Below the pieces are notes generated by a model that did not search any database, was not told the DNA's origin, and was given only the letters and a program-made list of their open reading frames with translations. A stretch of DNA of 64,000 nt from Peribacillus frigoritolerans (GTDB lineage: Bacteria; Bacillota; Bacilli; Bacillales; Bacillaceae): NCBI RefSeq assembly GCF_004358755.1, contig NZ_SMZY01000005.1, positions 124,001 through 188,000 on the forward strand, read 5' to 3'. Below are positions 18,585 through 26,869 of the stretch, piece by piece. The position numbers were made by a program, and so were the translations under genes. Position 1 is the first letter of the stretch; the number at the start of each line of letters is the position of its first letter.

Positions 18585-18626
18585 ATGATCTATAACAATG
18601 AAGTGGTTAATCATGGAACTCTCTAG
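18585..18626 (+). CDS. possible 13-codon leader peptide overlapping the UbiA-type gene
   Basis: ATG at 18585 lies 6 bases after a perfect GGAGGA (18573-18578) and opens a 13-codon frame ending in TAG at 18624-18626. The UbiA-type frame starts inside it in another phase (ATG 18598 or 18613), neither with its own ribosome site, and an in-frame stop at 18586-18588 rules out an earlier start. Translational coupling through this short frame is likely; a sequencing error that split the real start is the alternative. Confidence 0.35.
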   Translation: MIYNNEVVNHGTL

Positions 18627-19488
18627 TATACCAAAGGGAGCGTATCTTCTCTTTAAACAATTACGTCCAAAACAATGGACCAAAAATCTCATTGTCTTTG
18701 CAGCTCCCCTTTTCTCGATGCAGCTTATGCATGAAGGTGTGTTTTTAAAGTCCTTAATCGGTTTCTTTTTATTTTGTTTCGTTTCGAGCTGCGTATATAT
18801 CCTGAACGATTTTGTTGACCGGAAAGCTGACAGGATGCACCCTGAAAAAAAACATCGCCCGATGGCTTCTGGTGCTCTAAATCCCCTTTTGGCACTGACA
18901 TTCGGATTTCTCCTTCTTATTTCCTCCATATGGGCAGCAAACATATTTAATTCTTTATTTGCGATATGCCTATCCATTTATTTCATTATAAATGTGCTCT
19001 ACTCCTTGAAGTTAAAACATATCGTCTTGCTGGATATTTTATTAATTGCATCAGGCTTTGTATTGCGGGCAGTTGGTGGCGCTCTTGTTATTAATGTGCC
19101 TTTAACAGAATGGTTTTTACTTTGTGCTTTATGGTTATCGATGTTCCTGGCTGTCAGTAAGAGGAGACATGAGCTTTTTTTACTGCAAAAAACACAAGAA
19201 ACACATCGCAAAGTCTTAAAAAATTATTCCATCGCGCTGCTTGACCAATATAATAGCATCTTTACTACTGCCACTATCATTAGTTACGCTCTCTTCGCTT
19301 TTAGTTCGGAACACTCAGAAATATTGATGTGGAGTATTCCATTGGTACTTTACGGGATCTGCCGCTACCTTTATTTAATTCATCAGGAGGGAAAAGGAGG
19401 CAAACCGGAACAAGTTTTACTGGAAGATAAACCAATATTAATAACGACTATCATATATGTTCTTTATATTTTTATTACTCTTACCTGA
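18598..19488 (+). CDS. UbiA-type polyprenyl-phosphate phosphoribosyltransferase (DPPR synthase-like)
   Basis: A 296-residue membrane prenyltransferase-fold protein with about 8-9 helices. LRPKQWTKN at 22-30, the Asp-rich NDFVDRKAD at 70-78, HPEKKHRPMASG at 81-92 and YSLKLKH at 135-141 followed by D146 and R157 match decaprenyl-phosphate 5-phosphoribosyltransferase (mycobacterial Rv3806c/UbiA). They fit poorly to menaquinone or heme O farnesyl enzymes. It would join PRPP to polyprenyl phosphate, the first step to polyprenyl-phospho-D-arabinose. Directly downstream lie dprE1 and dprE2, the later steps. The start is 18598 or 18613; see the overlapping leader frame. Confidence 0.85.
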   Translation: MKWLIMELSSIPKGAYLLFKQLRPKQWTKNLIVFAAPLFSMQLMHEGVFLKSLIGFFLFCFVSSCVYILNDFVDRKADRMHPEKKHRPMASGALNPLLALTFGFLLLISSIWAANIFNSLFAICLSIYFIINVLYSLKLKHIVLLDILLIASGFVLRAVGGALVINVPLTEWFLLCALWLSMFLAVSKRRHELFLLQKTQETHRKVLKNYSIALLDQYNSIFTTATIISYALFAFSSEHSEILMWSIPLVLYGICRYLYLIHQEGKGGKPEQVLLEDKPILITTIIYVLYIFITLT

Positions 19489-19597
19489 ATAAAAATCAGT
19501 GAGGCAACAAGATTTTGTGAGAATTTCCCTCATACCAGGAGTCTTTATGCCCAAAACAGCTTTTGTCAAAAATACGACAGATGAAAGGAACTAAAAA

Positions 19598-20953
19598 ATG
19601 TTTCGTAAAGAGAAAATAGGCGGATGGGGGAATTACCCCATAGAAGAATGTTTCGTTTATCGGCCTGAAAATCTGAGTGATTTAAGGGAACTGGTTGAAT
19701 GGCAGGATGATTCGTGCAGAATTTCAAGGGGAAATGGCAGAAGCTATGGGGATACAGCCTTAAACGGGGGTCATTCGCTTCTCTTACTGACAAAATTTAA
19801 TCGGTTCCTCTCATTTGATTCTGAAAAAGGGATTTTGGAATGTGAAGGCGGAACGATGCTCGAAGAAATCATTGAGTTCTTTTTGCCGAGAGGATATTTC
19901 CTGCCCGTCACTCCAGGGACAAAATTCGTTACTTTAGGCGGAGCTATTGCGAATGATGTTCATGGAAAAAATCATCACCGTGGGGGCTGTCTTTCTGAAC
20001 ACATTTTGGATTTTAAGCTGCTGACGGCCTCAGGAGAAATCCTGACATGTTCAAGAGTGCAAAACAAGGATTTATTTTGGGCAACGGCAGGCGGAATTGG
20101 ACTTACCGGAATCATCCTAAGCGCACGTATTCGACTGATCCAAATCGAAAGTGCCATGATCGATGTTGACTATCTCATAGCCAAGAACCTTGAGGAAGCA
20201 TTCGAGTTGTTCCGTCAGCATGATCATAAGTATGAGTATTCTGTTGCTTGGATTGATTGCTTGGCAGCTGGAGAAGCGCTTGGACGTTCTGTTTTGATGT
20301 TAGGGAATCATTCTCCTCGTACAAAAATAAACACACATTCACTCGAAACAAAGACTGCATTCAAATGGAATGTACCGGCTTCAATGCCTCCTTCTCTATT
20401 AAACCCATTGACTATTAAAGGATTTAATCAATTCTATTACAGCTCTTTCAAGGACGGATCTCATAAAACCATCGATTATAATTCCTACTTTTATCCTTTG
20501 GATTCCATTCTGAACTGGAATCGCCTATATGGGAAAAAAGGGTTTGTCCAGTATCAGGCCGTCTTTCCGGAAGAGACCAGCATGGCAGGATTGACAGAGA
20601 TGCTAAAGAAGCTGAGCGAATCTAAAAGAGCTTCTTTCTTGGCAGTACTAAAAAGTTTTGGATCACAAAACGAGGGTCTGCTGTCCTTTCCTTATAAAGG
20701 ACATACACTGGCTCTTGATTTTCCGGTTAAAGACGGCACCATTTTTCCATTTTTAAAGGAACTGGATGAATTGGTTCTTCGTTACAATGGCCGAATATAC
20801 CTTGCTAAAGATTCAGTATTAGATCAACGCACCTTTGAGGCGATGTATCCTGATTTGGATAAGTTCAAAAAGATAAAAAAGGAAATCGATCCAAAAGGCA
20901 TATTTTCATCTTCCATGTCCAGAAGACTTGCGATAACGGGGGAAGGTCTATGA
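19598..20953 (+). CDS. dprE1: decaprenylphosphoryl-beta-D-ribose 2'-oxidase homologue, DprE1
   Basis: A 451-residue FAD oxidase of the VAO/PCMH fold. GRSYGD (48-52, Tyr50 matching Y60), GGAIANDVHGKNHH (114-127, His122 matching H132 of the M. tuberculosis enzyme), GLTGII, and the LAKDS segment with Lys404 matching catalytic K418 are all kept. Across the protein it lines up with DprE1 nearly end to end. The enzyme oxidises C2' of polyprenyl-phospho-ribose to the keto form. The residue at the benzothiazinone-target position (C387) is Ala372 here. Four-base ATGA overlap with dprE2 implies joint translation, as expected for the two-enzyme epimerase. Confidence 0.92.
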   Translation: MFRKEKIGGWGNYPIEECFVYRPENLSDLRELVEWQDDSCRISRGNGRSYGDTALNGGHSLLLLTKFNRFLSFDSEKGILECEGGTMLEEIIEFFLPRGYFLPVTPGTKFVTLGGAIANDVHGKNHHRGGCLSEHILDFKLLTASGEILTCSRVQNKDLFWATAGGIGLTGIILSARIRLIQIESAMIDVDYLIAKNLEEAFELFRQHDHKYEYSVAWIDCLAAGEALGRSVLMLGNHSPRTKINTHSLETKTAFKWNVPASMPPSLLNPLTIKGFNQFYYSSFKDGSHKTIDYNSYFYPLDSILNWNRLYGKKGFVQYQAVFPEETSMAGLTEMLKKLSESKRASFLAVLKSFGSQNEGLLSFPYKGHTLALDFPVKDGTIFPFLKELDELVLRYNGRIYLAKDSVLDQRTFEAMYPDLDKFKKIKKEIDPKGIFSSSMSRRLAITGEGL

Positions 20954-21690
20954 ACCAGGTACTTATTGCATGTGCAACGTCTGGAATCTCAAAAGCGTTA
21001 GCTTATCATTTAGCCTCCAACAAGGTAAACCTCATTCTTGCGGGTAGAAACATGGAAGAACTGGAGAGGCTTGCAGCCGATCTGGAAATCCGGTATGGAA
21101 TCCATTCAAAGACCATCTATTTTGACGCTTTAAAAGAAGAAAACTATTCGGGATTTTTTAATAAATGCATAGAACTTGGAGGACATTTGGACGGAATGAT
21201 TCTATCCTATGGGCTCATGTCTGACCAAAAAGAAATGGAACAAAACGGTTCCCTGATCCGTGAAATGATGTACGTTAATTTTACGTCTTCCGTTTTACTT
21301 CTTGAAGAAGCAGCCAGGTATTTTGAGAAGAAACAAGACGGTTTTATTTGTGCCATATCTTCCGTTGCCGGAGATCGCGGCAGACGGAGCAATTACATTT
21401 ATGGTGCTTCGAAAGGGGGCATGACGGTTTATTTGCAGGGGTTAAGAAATCGGCTTGCTCATTCAAAGGTAAATGTACTTACCGTGAAACCCGGTTTTGT
21501 AGACACAAAAATGACCTATGGTTTACTCAAGCCAACCATTCTAGTAGCCAGTCCCCAAAAAATAGCCGCCTCGATTTACAAGTCTATTATAAAGAAAAAA
21601 GAGATTCTCTATACTCCGTGGTTTTGGCTTTATATTATGAACATCATTCGATTGATTCCTGAAAAACTATTTAAACTAATGAAATGGTAA
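20950..21690 (+). CDS. dprE2: decaprenylphosphoryl-2-keto-D-erythro-pentose reductase homologue, DprE2
   Basis: A 246-residue short-chain reductase. AISSVAG (136-140), GDRGRRSNYIYG with Y151 and K155 of YxxxK, KPGFVDTKM and the C-terminal IIRLIPEKLFK segment match DprE2 point by point. It would reduce the keto intermediate made by DprE1 to polyprenyl-phospho-D-arabinofuranose with NAD(P)H. The glycine-rich loop is unusual (ACATSGIS instead of TGxxxGIG), but mycobacterial DprE2 also departs from the consensus. It overlaps dprE1 by four bases. Confidence 0.9.
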   Translation: MNQVLIACATSGISKALAYHLASNKVNLILAGRNMEELERLAADLEIRYGIHSKTIYFDALKEENYSGFFNKCIELGGHLDGMILSYGLMSDQKEMEQNGSLIREMMYVNFTSSVLLLEEAARYFEKKQDGFICAISSVAGDRGRRSNYIYGASKGGMTVYLQGLRNRLAHSKVNVLTVKPGFVDTKMTYGLLKPTILVASPQKIAASIYKSIIKKKEILYTPWFWLYIMNIIRLIPEKLFKLMKW

Positions 21691-21703
21691 GGATGCTGCA
21701 GCC

Positions 21704-22666
21704 ATGGTCAAACAAAAAAAAGAACTGGATAGGAAAAAAAACCTTTCATCCAAAATTGTCACAGGCTTCATAATGGGGGTTATAACCCTTTCCGTCTTTC
21801 TTCTTTGGGGAGATGTTCAGAAAATAAAAGGAACGGTGCTGTCAATCGAATGGTCCGTTATCATTTTTGCGACTGTATGCACTTTAATTAGTTATGTTTT
21901 TCGGTTCATCAAATGGCATTACCTGCTTAACCAGCAAAAAATCGAATTAAATGTCAAAGACAGTTTCAATATTTGGTTTATTGGCCATTGCATGTCTATG
22001 ACACCTGGAAAAATAGGGGAATTCATAAAGTCGTATTCGTTGAAAAAATGTTTTCGGGTAGAGGTACATGTGTCTGCTCCCGTTATTTTTACGGATTTAT
22101 TGACTGATTTTCTTGCAATGGTTTTATTGGCTTCGCTGGGAGTTGTTATTTTTCAGTTTGGTTTTCTCTTTTTTCTTACCGTTCTGATTGGCAGTATCAT
22201 GCTGCTCGTCATTTTACAGTCGAAGAAAACGGTTGGCTGGATCATCGGAAAAATATCTATGTTTTCTGCCTTCCGAAAGTACAAGGAACAAATGGAACTG
22301 TTTTATGACAGTATTTACCGGTTAATCAGCCTGAAAAATTCATTGATTTCATTTGGACTAAGTTTAGTTGCATGGTTTATGGAATGCGTGTCCATGCTTA
22401 TTATCCTCAATGGACTGGGCATAGACCTTCATCTTCTCCATTCGATTTTCATTTTCTCGTTTTCAACGTTAGCGGGAGCATTATCGATGATTCCCGGCGG
22501 GTTGGGGATTGCAGAAGGCAGTTTAACAGGGATGCTGCTTTATTTCGGACTTGATAAGTCAATCGCTGTTTCCGTGACATTAATGGTTCGATTAGTCACC
22601 TTGTGGCTGGGTTTTTTTGTCGGCTTACTCGTTTATTTAAGAACAAGAAAAAGGTATCTGCTTTAA
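21704..22666 (+). CDS. YbhN/UPF0104 (lysylphosphatidylglycerol synthase TM-type) membrane protein, candidate lipid-sugar flippase
   Basis: A 320-residue polytopic protein with about 8 helices. The family signature MTPGKIGEFIKSYSLKK lies near residues 98-114 and SMIPGGLGIAEGSL near 263-276. These are the marks of the flippase-like module found in MprF, AglD and YbhN proteins. It starts 13 bases after dprE2. In the arabinose setting it is the natural candidate to move polyprenyl-phospho-arabinose outward, a step given in mycobacteria to an unrelated GtrA-type protein. That role is inferred from gene order. Confidence 0.78.
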   Translation: MVKQKKELDRKKNLSSKIVTGFIMGVITLSVFLLWGDVQKIKGTVLSIEWSVIIFATVCTLISYVFRFIKWHYLLNQQKIELNVKDSFNIWFIGHCMSMTPGKIGEFIKSYSLKKCFRVEVHVSAPVIFTDLLTDFLAMVLLASLGVVIFQFGFLFFLTVLIGSIMLLVILQSKKTVGWIIGKISMFSAFRKYKEQMELFYDSIYRLISLKNSLISFGLSLVAWFMECVSMLIILNGLGIDLHLLHSIFIFSFSTLAGALSMIPGGLGIAEGSLTGMLLYFGLDKSIAVSVTLMVRLVTLWLGFFVGLLVYLRTRKRYLL

Positions 22667-22682
22667 GTGGAGGATGATAAGA

Positions 22683-23105
22683 ATGTTGTATTTCCTGGCA
22701 CCTTTCCTTGGATGGCTCGTTTCCGGATCAATGAAATTTCTTATTCATTATTATCAATACGGCTATAAGCATGCATTAAGGAAAATTGGAAATGGCGGAT
22801 TTCCAAGCACCCATACAACGGTTGTAATGACTCCAACAACATTGATTGGGCTAAACGAAGGGTTTTTCAGTCCTCTTTTTGGATTAGGAATAACGATCCT
22901 ATGGCTTGTATTCATTGATGCAACAGGTTTAAGAAGATATGTCGGTGAACATGCAAAAAGATTGAACACCTTGAATCGAAGATTTGCAGCTGAAGATCTA
23001 AACAAATTACTGAGAGAAGAGGTTGGCCATTCAAAAATAGAGGTTCTTGGTGGAATCATCCTCGGTTTTCTGCTTGGTTTGCTAATAAATACTCTTGGAA
23101 ATTAG
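22683..23105 (+). CDS. DUF212 / divergent PAP2 membrane protein, candidate lipid phosphatase
   Basis: About 140 residues with 4-5 short hydrophobic segments. FPSTHTTVV, the DATGLRRYVGEHA segment with following LN, and LREEVGHSKIEVLGGIILG identify the DUF212 (YuiD-like) group, distantly related to PAP2 phosphatases. In mycobacteria a PAP2-like protein is thought to remove the 5-phosphate from phospho-DPPR between the UbiA and DprE1 steps; this gene could fill that slot. The ATG at 22683 has GTGGAGG 9 bases upstream, better than the ATG at 22674, which touches the ribosome site. Confidence 0.78.
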   Translation: MLYFLAPFLGWLVSGSMKFLIHYYQYGYKHALRKIGNGGFPSTHTTVVMTPTTLIGLNEGFFSPLFGLGITILWLVFIDATGLRRYVGEHAKRLNTLNRRFAAEDLNKLLREEVGHSKIEVLGGIILGFLLGLLINTLGN

Positions 23106-23320
23106 CTTCTTGAGATTCGCCGCTTGTTTAAGCTCAGGTCAAAAGATAAGGTCTGCACTTGGTCCAGCTGCACGGCGTCTGAGTTTCCTAAGTGCGCTTA
23201 TGATCTGTAAGCAAGACGGCTGCTTTCCTTACGTCTTCGCTGCATTGCATCGAAAATCCCAAATGATGTAACTTTCGTATTATAAAAAGATACTGTAAAG
23301 GAAAGGAGAATTATCAGGTT
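23106..23320. other. intergenic gap inside the arabinose block
   Basis: About 215 GC-richer bases between the DUF212 gene and the GT-C gene, breaking otherwise tight spacing. It holds an imperfect hairpin with arms AAGACG (23213-23218) and CGTCTT (23232-23237). No gene or clear promoter seen. It may be a decayed dispersed repeat. Confidence 0.4.
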
Positions 23321-24907
23321 TTGAAAAAGATAAAGAAATTTATTCAATCAAGAAATGAATTTGTTATTCCCATTCTCTTTGCTATCCTTTTAGTTCCACT
23401 ATCATATTTTCATAATACATTCGAAGAATGGGATGGCGTCATGCAATTATTTGCCGGCCGCGCTATTTTTGACGGAGAAGGGTATGCAGGATGGCCCTCC
23501 CACTATTGGCCGCCATTGTATTCATTGCTTGCAGGTTTCCTTGATTTATTTATGCCTGGATTTTTAGCATCTAAGCTCATCTCGCATGCTGCCGGGGTTC
23601 TGCTTCTTTATGTGGTCTATAAGTTAGCCATGGAACTAACGAAGGATAAGTCGACCGCCTTTCTGTCACAACTGTTTTTAGTAGTAAATCCGCTCTATTT
23701 GCTCTCCTCCCTTCAGGCTGAAAATCATATGCTGGATTCTCTTTTTTTTGTATCAAGCATTTTATTATTATTTCAATCATTGAAATTCCCTGGATCTAAA
23801 CAATTTATTGTTTTAGGCGTGATGGCTGGATTAGCAGGATTAACAAGGTATACGAGTTATATCCTTGTTCCATTAATCATATTAACCCTCTTACTTGCAT
23901 TTAATTGGAAAAAGGCATGGAAACCGCTAATATTATTTGTTGTTTCTTTTTCGGTTGTTTCATCTCCATGGTGGCTCCATAACACACTTCTGAATGGGTC
24001 ACCTTTTGCTACATGGCAATATATTAACATCGGGTATGGGCTGTTTGATCGAAATCCATTATGGTGGTGGAAATGGCATGCAGACTATAACGGGATTTCA
24101 GATATCATTATGTCGAATCCCTGGGCATTTATCCAGCATGTATTTTCAAATATGCTGATAAGTCTCCTTTTAATGGTAGGAACTTGCACGGCTTTAAGTC
24201 CTTTTGTTCTGCCTGCCTGGATAAGCAGCCCATTTAGGATCAAGAGGATATACTCAGTAAGTCTGTTAACTGGTGTGGTTTTATTTATTATTCTAGTCTC
24301 ACAAGCGTTTGTGTTTCCACAGGTTTTTCTTAGCTGGACTGTTGTGTTCACTATTTTATCCATTCATTTTATCATCACATTCTTAGTCCGGTATGAAAGA
24401 AGGCACTCGTTTTTAAAGATGATGTTAAAAAGTGTAATAAGTATATTATTTTGGTGTGGATTTTTGACTACGGGTTATTTAACGCATCAATACATTAAAG
24501 GGGACGATTACGATGGCGGACAGCTGGCAGATTACAAAGCTATCACTGAGACACTTAAAGCCTATGATCCCGATATCGAGCATAAAACAGTGATGGCAGT
24601 AAATCCTGCATGGGCCTACTACTTAGGATCACAATTTATAATGATGCCTTTGTATTATGAAGGAGAGGTAGCTGGAATTTATTCCTACGAAGCTCTTGAT
24701 GAAAAAGTCATTCAGCATGCACAAAACACCTATGGCAGCCCGTTCATTCCGCCTGTAAAAAGTGACTATCTTATTTTTGATCGATTTACGGTAAATTACC
24801 TTCCTCAGTTTTCCTTTTTATTTAATCCGCACTCTAGTCAAGTCCCGTCTAATTTTCATTTAGTTTATCAGTCGAAAGAAGTTGTAGTTTATGAATTAGA
24901 AGAGTGA
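23321..24907 (+). CDS. GT-C glycosyltransferase, GT39/ArnT-like
   Basis: A 528-residue integral membrane protein with about 11-12 helices. An acidic first outer loop FEEWDG near residue 35, SHYWPPLYSLLAG near 65 and GLTRYTSYILVPL are typical of the PMT/ArnT-type GT-C fold, which takes polyprenyl-phosphate-linked sugars as donors outside the cell. Downstream of the arabinose-donor genes it is the best candidate arabinofuranosyltransferase, similar in role to Emb/Aft enzymes or the pilin arabinosyltransferase TfpW. Specificity cannot be read from sequence. The start is TTG, preceded by AAAGGAGAA. Confidence 0.78.
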   Translation: MKKIKKFIQSRNEFVIPILFAILLVPLSYFHNTFEEWDGVMQLFAGRAIFDGEGYAGWPSHYWPPLYSLLAGFLDLFMPGFLASKLISHAAGVLLLYVVYKLAMELTKDKSTAFLSQLFLVVNPLYLLSSLQAENHMLDSLFFVSSILLLFQSLKFPGSKQFIVLGVMAGLAGLTRYTSYILVPLIILTLLLAFNWKKAWKPLILFVVSFSVVSSPWWLHNTLLNGSPFATWQYINIGYGLFDRNPLWWWKWHADYNGISDIIMSNPWAFIQHVFSNMLISLLLMVGTCTALSPFVLPAWISSPFRIKRIYSVSLLTGVVLFIILVSQAFVFPQVFLSWTVVFTILSIHFIITFLVRYERRHSFLKMMLKSVISILFWCGFLTTGYLTHQYIKGDDYDGGQLADYKAITETLKAYDPDIEHKTVMAVNPAWAYYLGSQFIMMPLYYEGEVAGIYSYEALDEKVIQHAQNTYGSPFIPPVKSDYLIFDRFTVNYLPQFSFLFNPHSSQVPSNFHLVYQSKEVVVYELEE

Positions 24908-25009
24908 TCCCGTCTGAAAAATGAGTTAAATCAAAGACTTATCACTTAGTAAGTGTAAATACATTTTAAGATTTCATAAATCGATAAAGAAAATAGAAAG
25001 GACAATAAA

Positions 25010-25630
25010 ATGGAAGATAAGCAAATCGTTTTTAAGGATTACGCTTCAATGTTGTGGAAATATTCCTGGATGGTTGTATTAATCACTTTGCTTTTCACCA
25101 CTGCAAGTGCTGTTATGAGTTTTTACGTGATTAAACCGATTTATCAAGCACAGGCTGAAATTTTAGTAAACGAGGTAAATGATGAAGACGAAGAGCATCT
25201 CATCAATCTTGACAATCAATTTGATTTAATGGGTACGTATATAGAGATTTTAAAAAGCCCCCGTACTGTTGAAGGTGTGGAAAAGGAACTTGCCAAGACG
25301 GGTGATATGGAGAACCTTGAACAAAAAGTGCAAATTGAGGGTGCTGAAGATGCACTGGTCATTAAAATTAAAGTTCAAAACGAATCCCCTCAGAAAGCAG
25401 CTGAAATTGCCAATATCTATGCCGAGTATTTCCAAAAGGATATTCAGGAGTTAATGAAAATCGATAACGTACAGCTCCTTTCCAAGGCCAAAAGCAATTA
25501 TGCACCGGTAAATCCAAATCCCTTATTTATTATTAGCATTGGCTTTGTACTGGGAATCATGATATCCTCATTGATTGTTTTTTTGCTTGGAAAACCTGAT
25601 AGGAAAACGAAAAACAGTGATAGGGGATAA
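25010..25630 (+). CDS. Wzz/CpsC-type polysaccharide chain-length regulator
   Basis: A 206-residue protein with membrane helices near residues 18-42 and 168-190 flanking a mostly charged outer domain with DDEEHLINL-type acidic stretches. A proline-containing segment (VNPNPLF) precedes the second helix. This is the transmembrane half of the Gram-positive BY-kinase pair (YveK/EpsA/CpsC). No tyrosine kinase partner and no phosphatase are present in the window. It would control polymer length with the Wzy-like protein. ATG with AAAGGAC upstream. Confidence 0.8.
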   Translation: MEDKQIVFKDYASMLWKYSWMVVLITLLFTTASAVMSFYVIKPIYQAQAEILVNEVNDEDEEHLINLDNQFDLMGTYIEILKSPRTVEGVEKELAKTGDMENLEQKVQIEGAEDALVIKIKVQNESPQKAAEIANIYAEYFQKDIQELMKIDNVQLLSKAKSNYAPVNPNPLFIISIGFVLGIMISSLIVFLLGKPDRKTKNSDRG

Positions 25631-25690
25631 AATGCATTCATATATTGTGATGGAATAACAATTAGCTTCTTAATCCCAAAAAAATGAGTG

Positions 25691-26869
25691 ATGGATTTGA
25701 ATAAACGGAAAATATGCGTGGTTACTGGCACTAGAGCTGAATATGGATTGTTATATTGGCTTATGAAAGAAATCGATGCTGACCATGATTTATTGCTGCA
25801 GACTATAGTGACAGGAATGCATTTATCACCTGAATTCGGCTTAACTTATAAAGTGATTGAGGAAGATGGATTTAAGATTGATGAAAAGGTGGAAATGCTT
25901 TTATCAAGTGATACACCAGTGGGAATTGCAAAATCAATGGGTATTGCAACAATGGGATTTGCCGCGTCTTTTGAGAGGCTAAAGCCAGATATAGTTGTTG
26001 TCCTGGGTGACCGTTATGAAATTCTGGCTGCAGCTCAGGCAGCTATGGTGGCAAGAATCCCAATTGCGCATTTACACGGAGGAGAAACTACAGAAGGATT
26101 AATCGATGAGGCAATAAGACATTCAGTGACAAAGATGGCCCATTTTCATTTTGTTGGGGCTGACCCATACCGCAAAAGGGTTATTCAATTAGGGGAACAT
26201 CCAGAACGGGTGTGGAATACAGGGGCTGCTTCCATCGATAATATCCGCCGTTTAAAACTTTTAGAAAAAGAAGAATTTGAAAAATCTATTCAATTTAAAT
26301 TAGGGAGAAAAAACTTTCTCATAACCTACCATCCGATTACATTAAGTAAAATTGGTCCTCTAAATGCCATAAAAGAACTTTTTAAAGCGCTGGACACATT
26401 TACGGATGTGCATATGATTTTTACCAAATCTAATTCTGATACAGAAGGCCGTGTTATTAACCAAATGATTGATGAATACGTCCTGCAGAATTCTGAACGG
26501 TCAATTGCATTTACATCTTTGGGGCAATTAAGATATTTGAGCGCCATTAAACACTCGGATGTAGTGATTGGGAATTCATCGAGCGGATTGGTCGAAGCTC
26601 CTTTTCTGCAAAAACCAACAGTCAATTTAGGAGATCGCCAGAAAGGGAGACTAAGAGCCAGTTCTATTGTCGATTGCATAGAGAGCTCTAATGAAATAGT
26701 TCTAGCTATTAACAAAGCATTATCCGCTGATTTTCAGCAAAAATTGAAAAATGTTACTTCTCCGTACGGCACTGGAAATGTAGCTGAAAAAATTAAAAAG
26801 ATTCTGAAGGAAGTTTCGCTTGACGATTTACTAATGAAAAAATTTTATGATATGGAGCATGACGAATGA
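25691..26869 (+). CDS. legG: UDP/GDP-GlcNAc-type 2-epimerase (hydrolysing), NeuC/LegG
   Basis: About 392 residues of the WecB/NeuC family. VVTGTRAEYGLL at the N-terminus, GDRYEILAAAQAAM, HLHGGETTEG and GNSSSGLVEAP near the C-terminus are the NeuC/LegG marks. It would hydrolyse the nucleotide and invert C2 of a 2,4-diamido-trideoxy sugar, giving the free mannose-configured precursor for LegI. No clear ribosome site is visible before the ATG at 25691 (GTG 25688 is one codon earlier). Its stop overlaps the next gene by four bases (ATGA). Confidence 0.88.
   Translation: MDLNKRKICVVTGTRAEYGLLYWLMKEIDADHDLLLQTIVTGMHLSPEFGLTYKVIEEDGFKIDEKVEMLLSSDTPVGIAKSMGIATMGFAASFERLKPDIVVVLGDRYEILAAAQAAMVARIPIAHLHGGETTEGLIDEAIRHSVTKMAHFHFVGADPYRKRVIQLGEHPERVWNTGAASIDNIRRLKLLEKEEFEKSIQFKLGRKNFLITYHPITLSKIGPLNAIKELFKALDTFTDVHMIFTKSNSDTEGRVINQMIDEYVLQNSERSIAFTSLGQLRYLSAIKHSDVVIGNSSSGLVEAPFLQKPTVNLGDRQKGRLRASSIVDCIESSNEIVLAINKALSADFQQKLKNVTSPYGTGNVAEKIKKILKEVSLDDLLMKKFYDMEHDE

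Noticed and set aside
19598-20953. Aldonolactone (gulonolactone) oxidase
   Set aside because: The protein keeps the DprE1-specific HGKNHH and AKDS segments and sits with DprE2 and a UbiA-type phosphoribosyltransferase.
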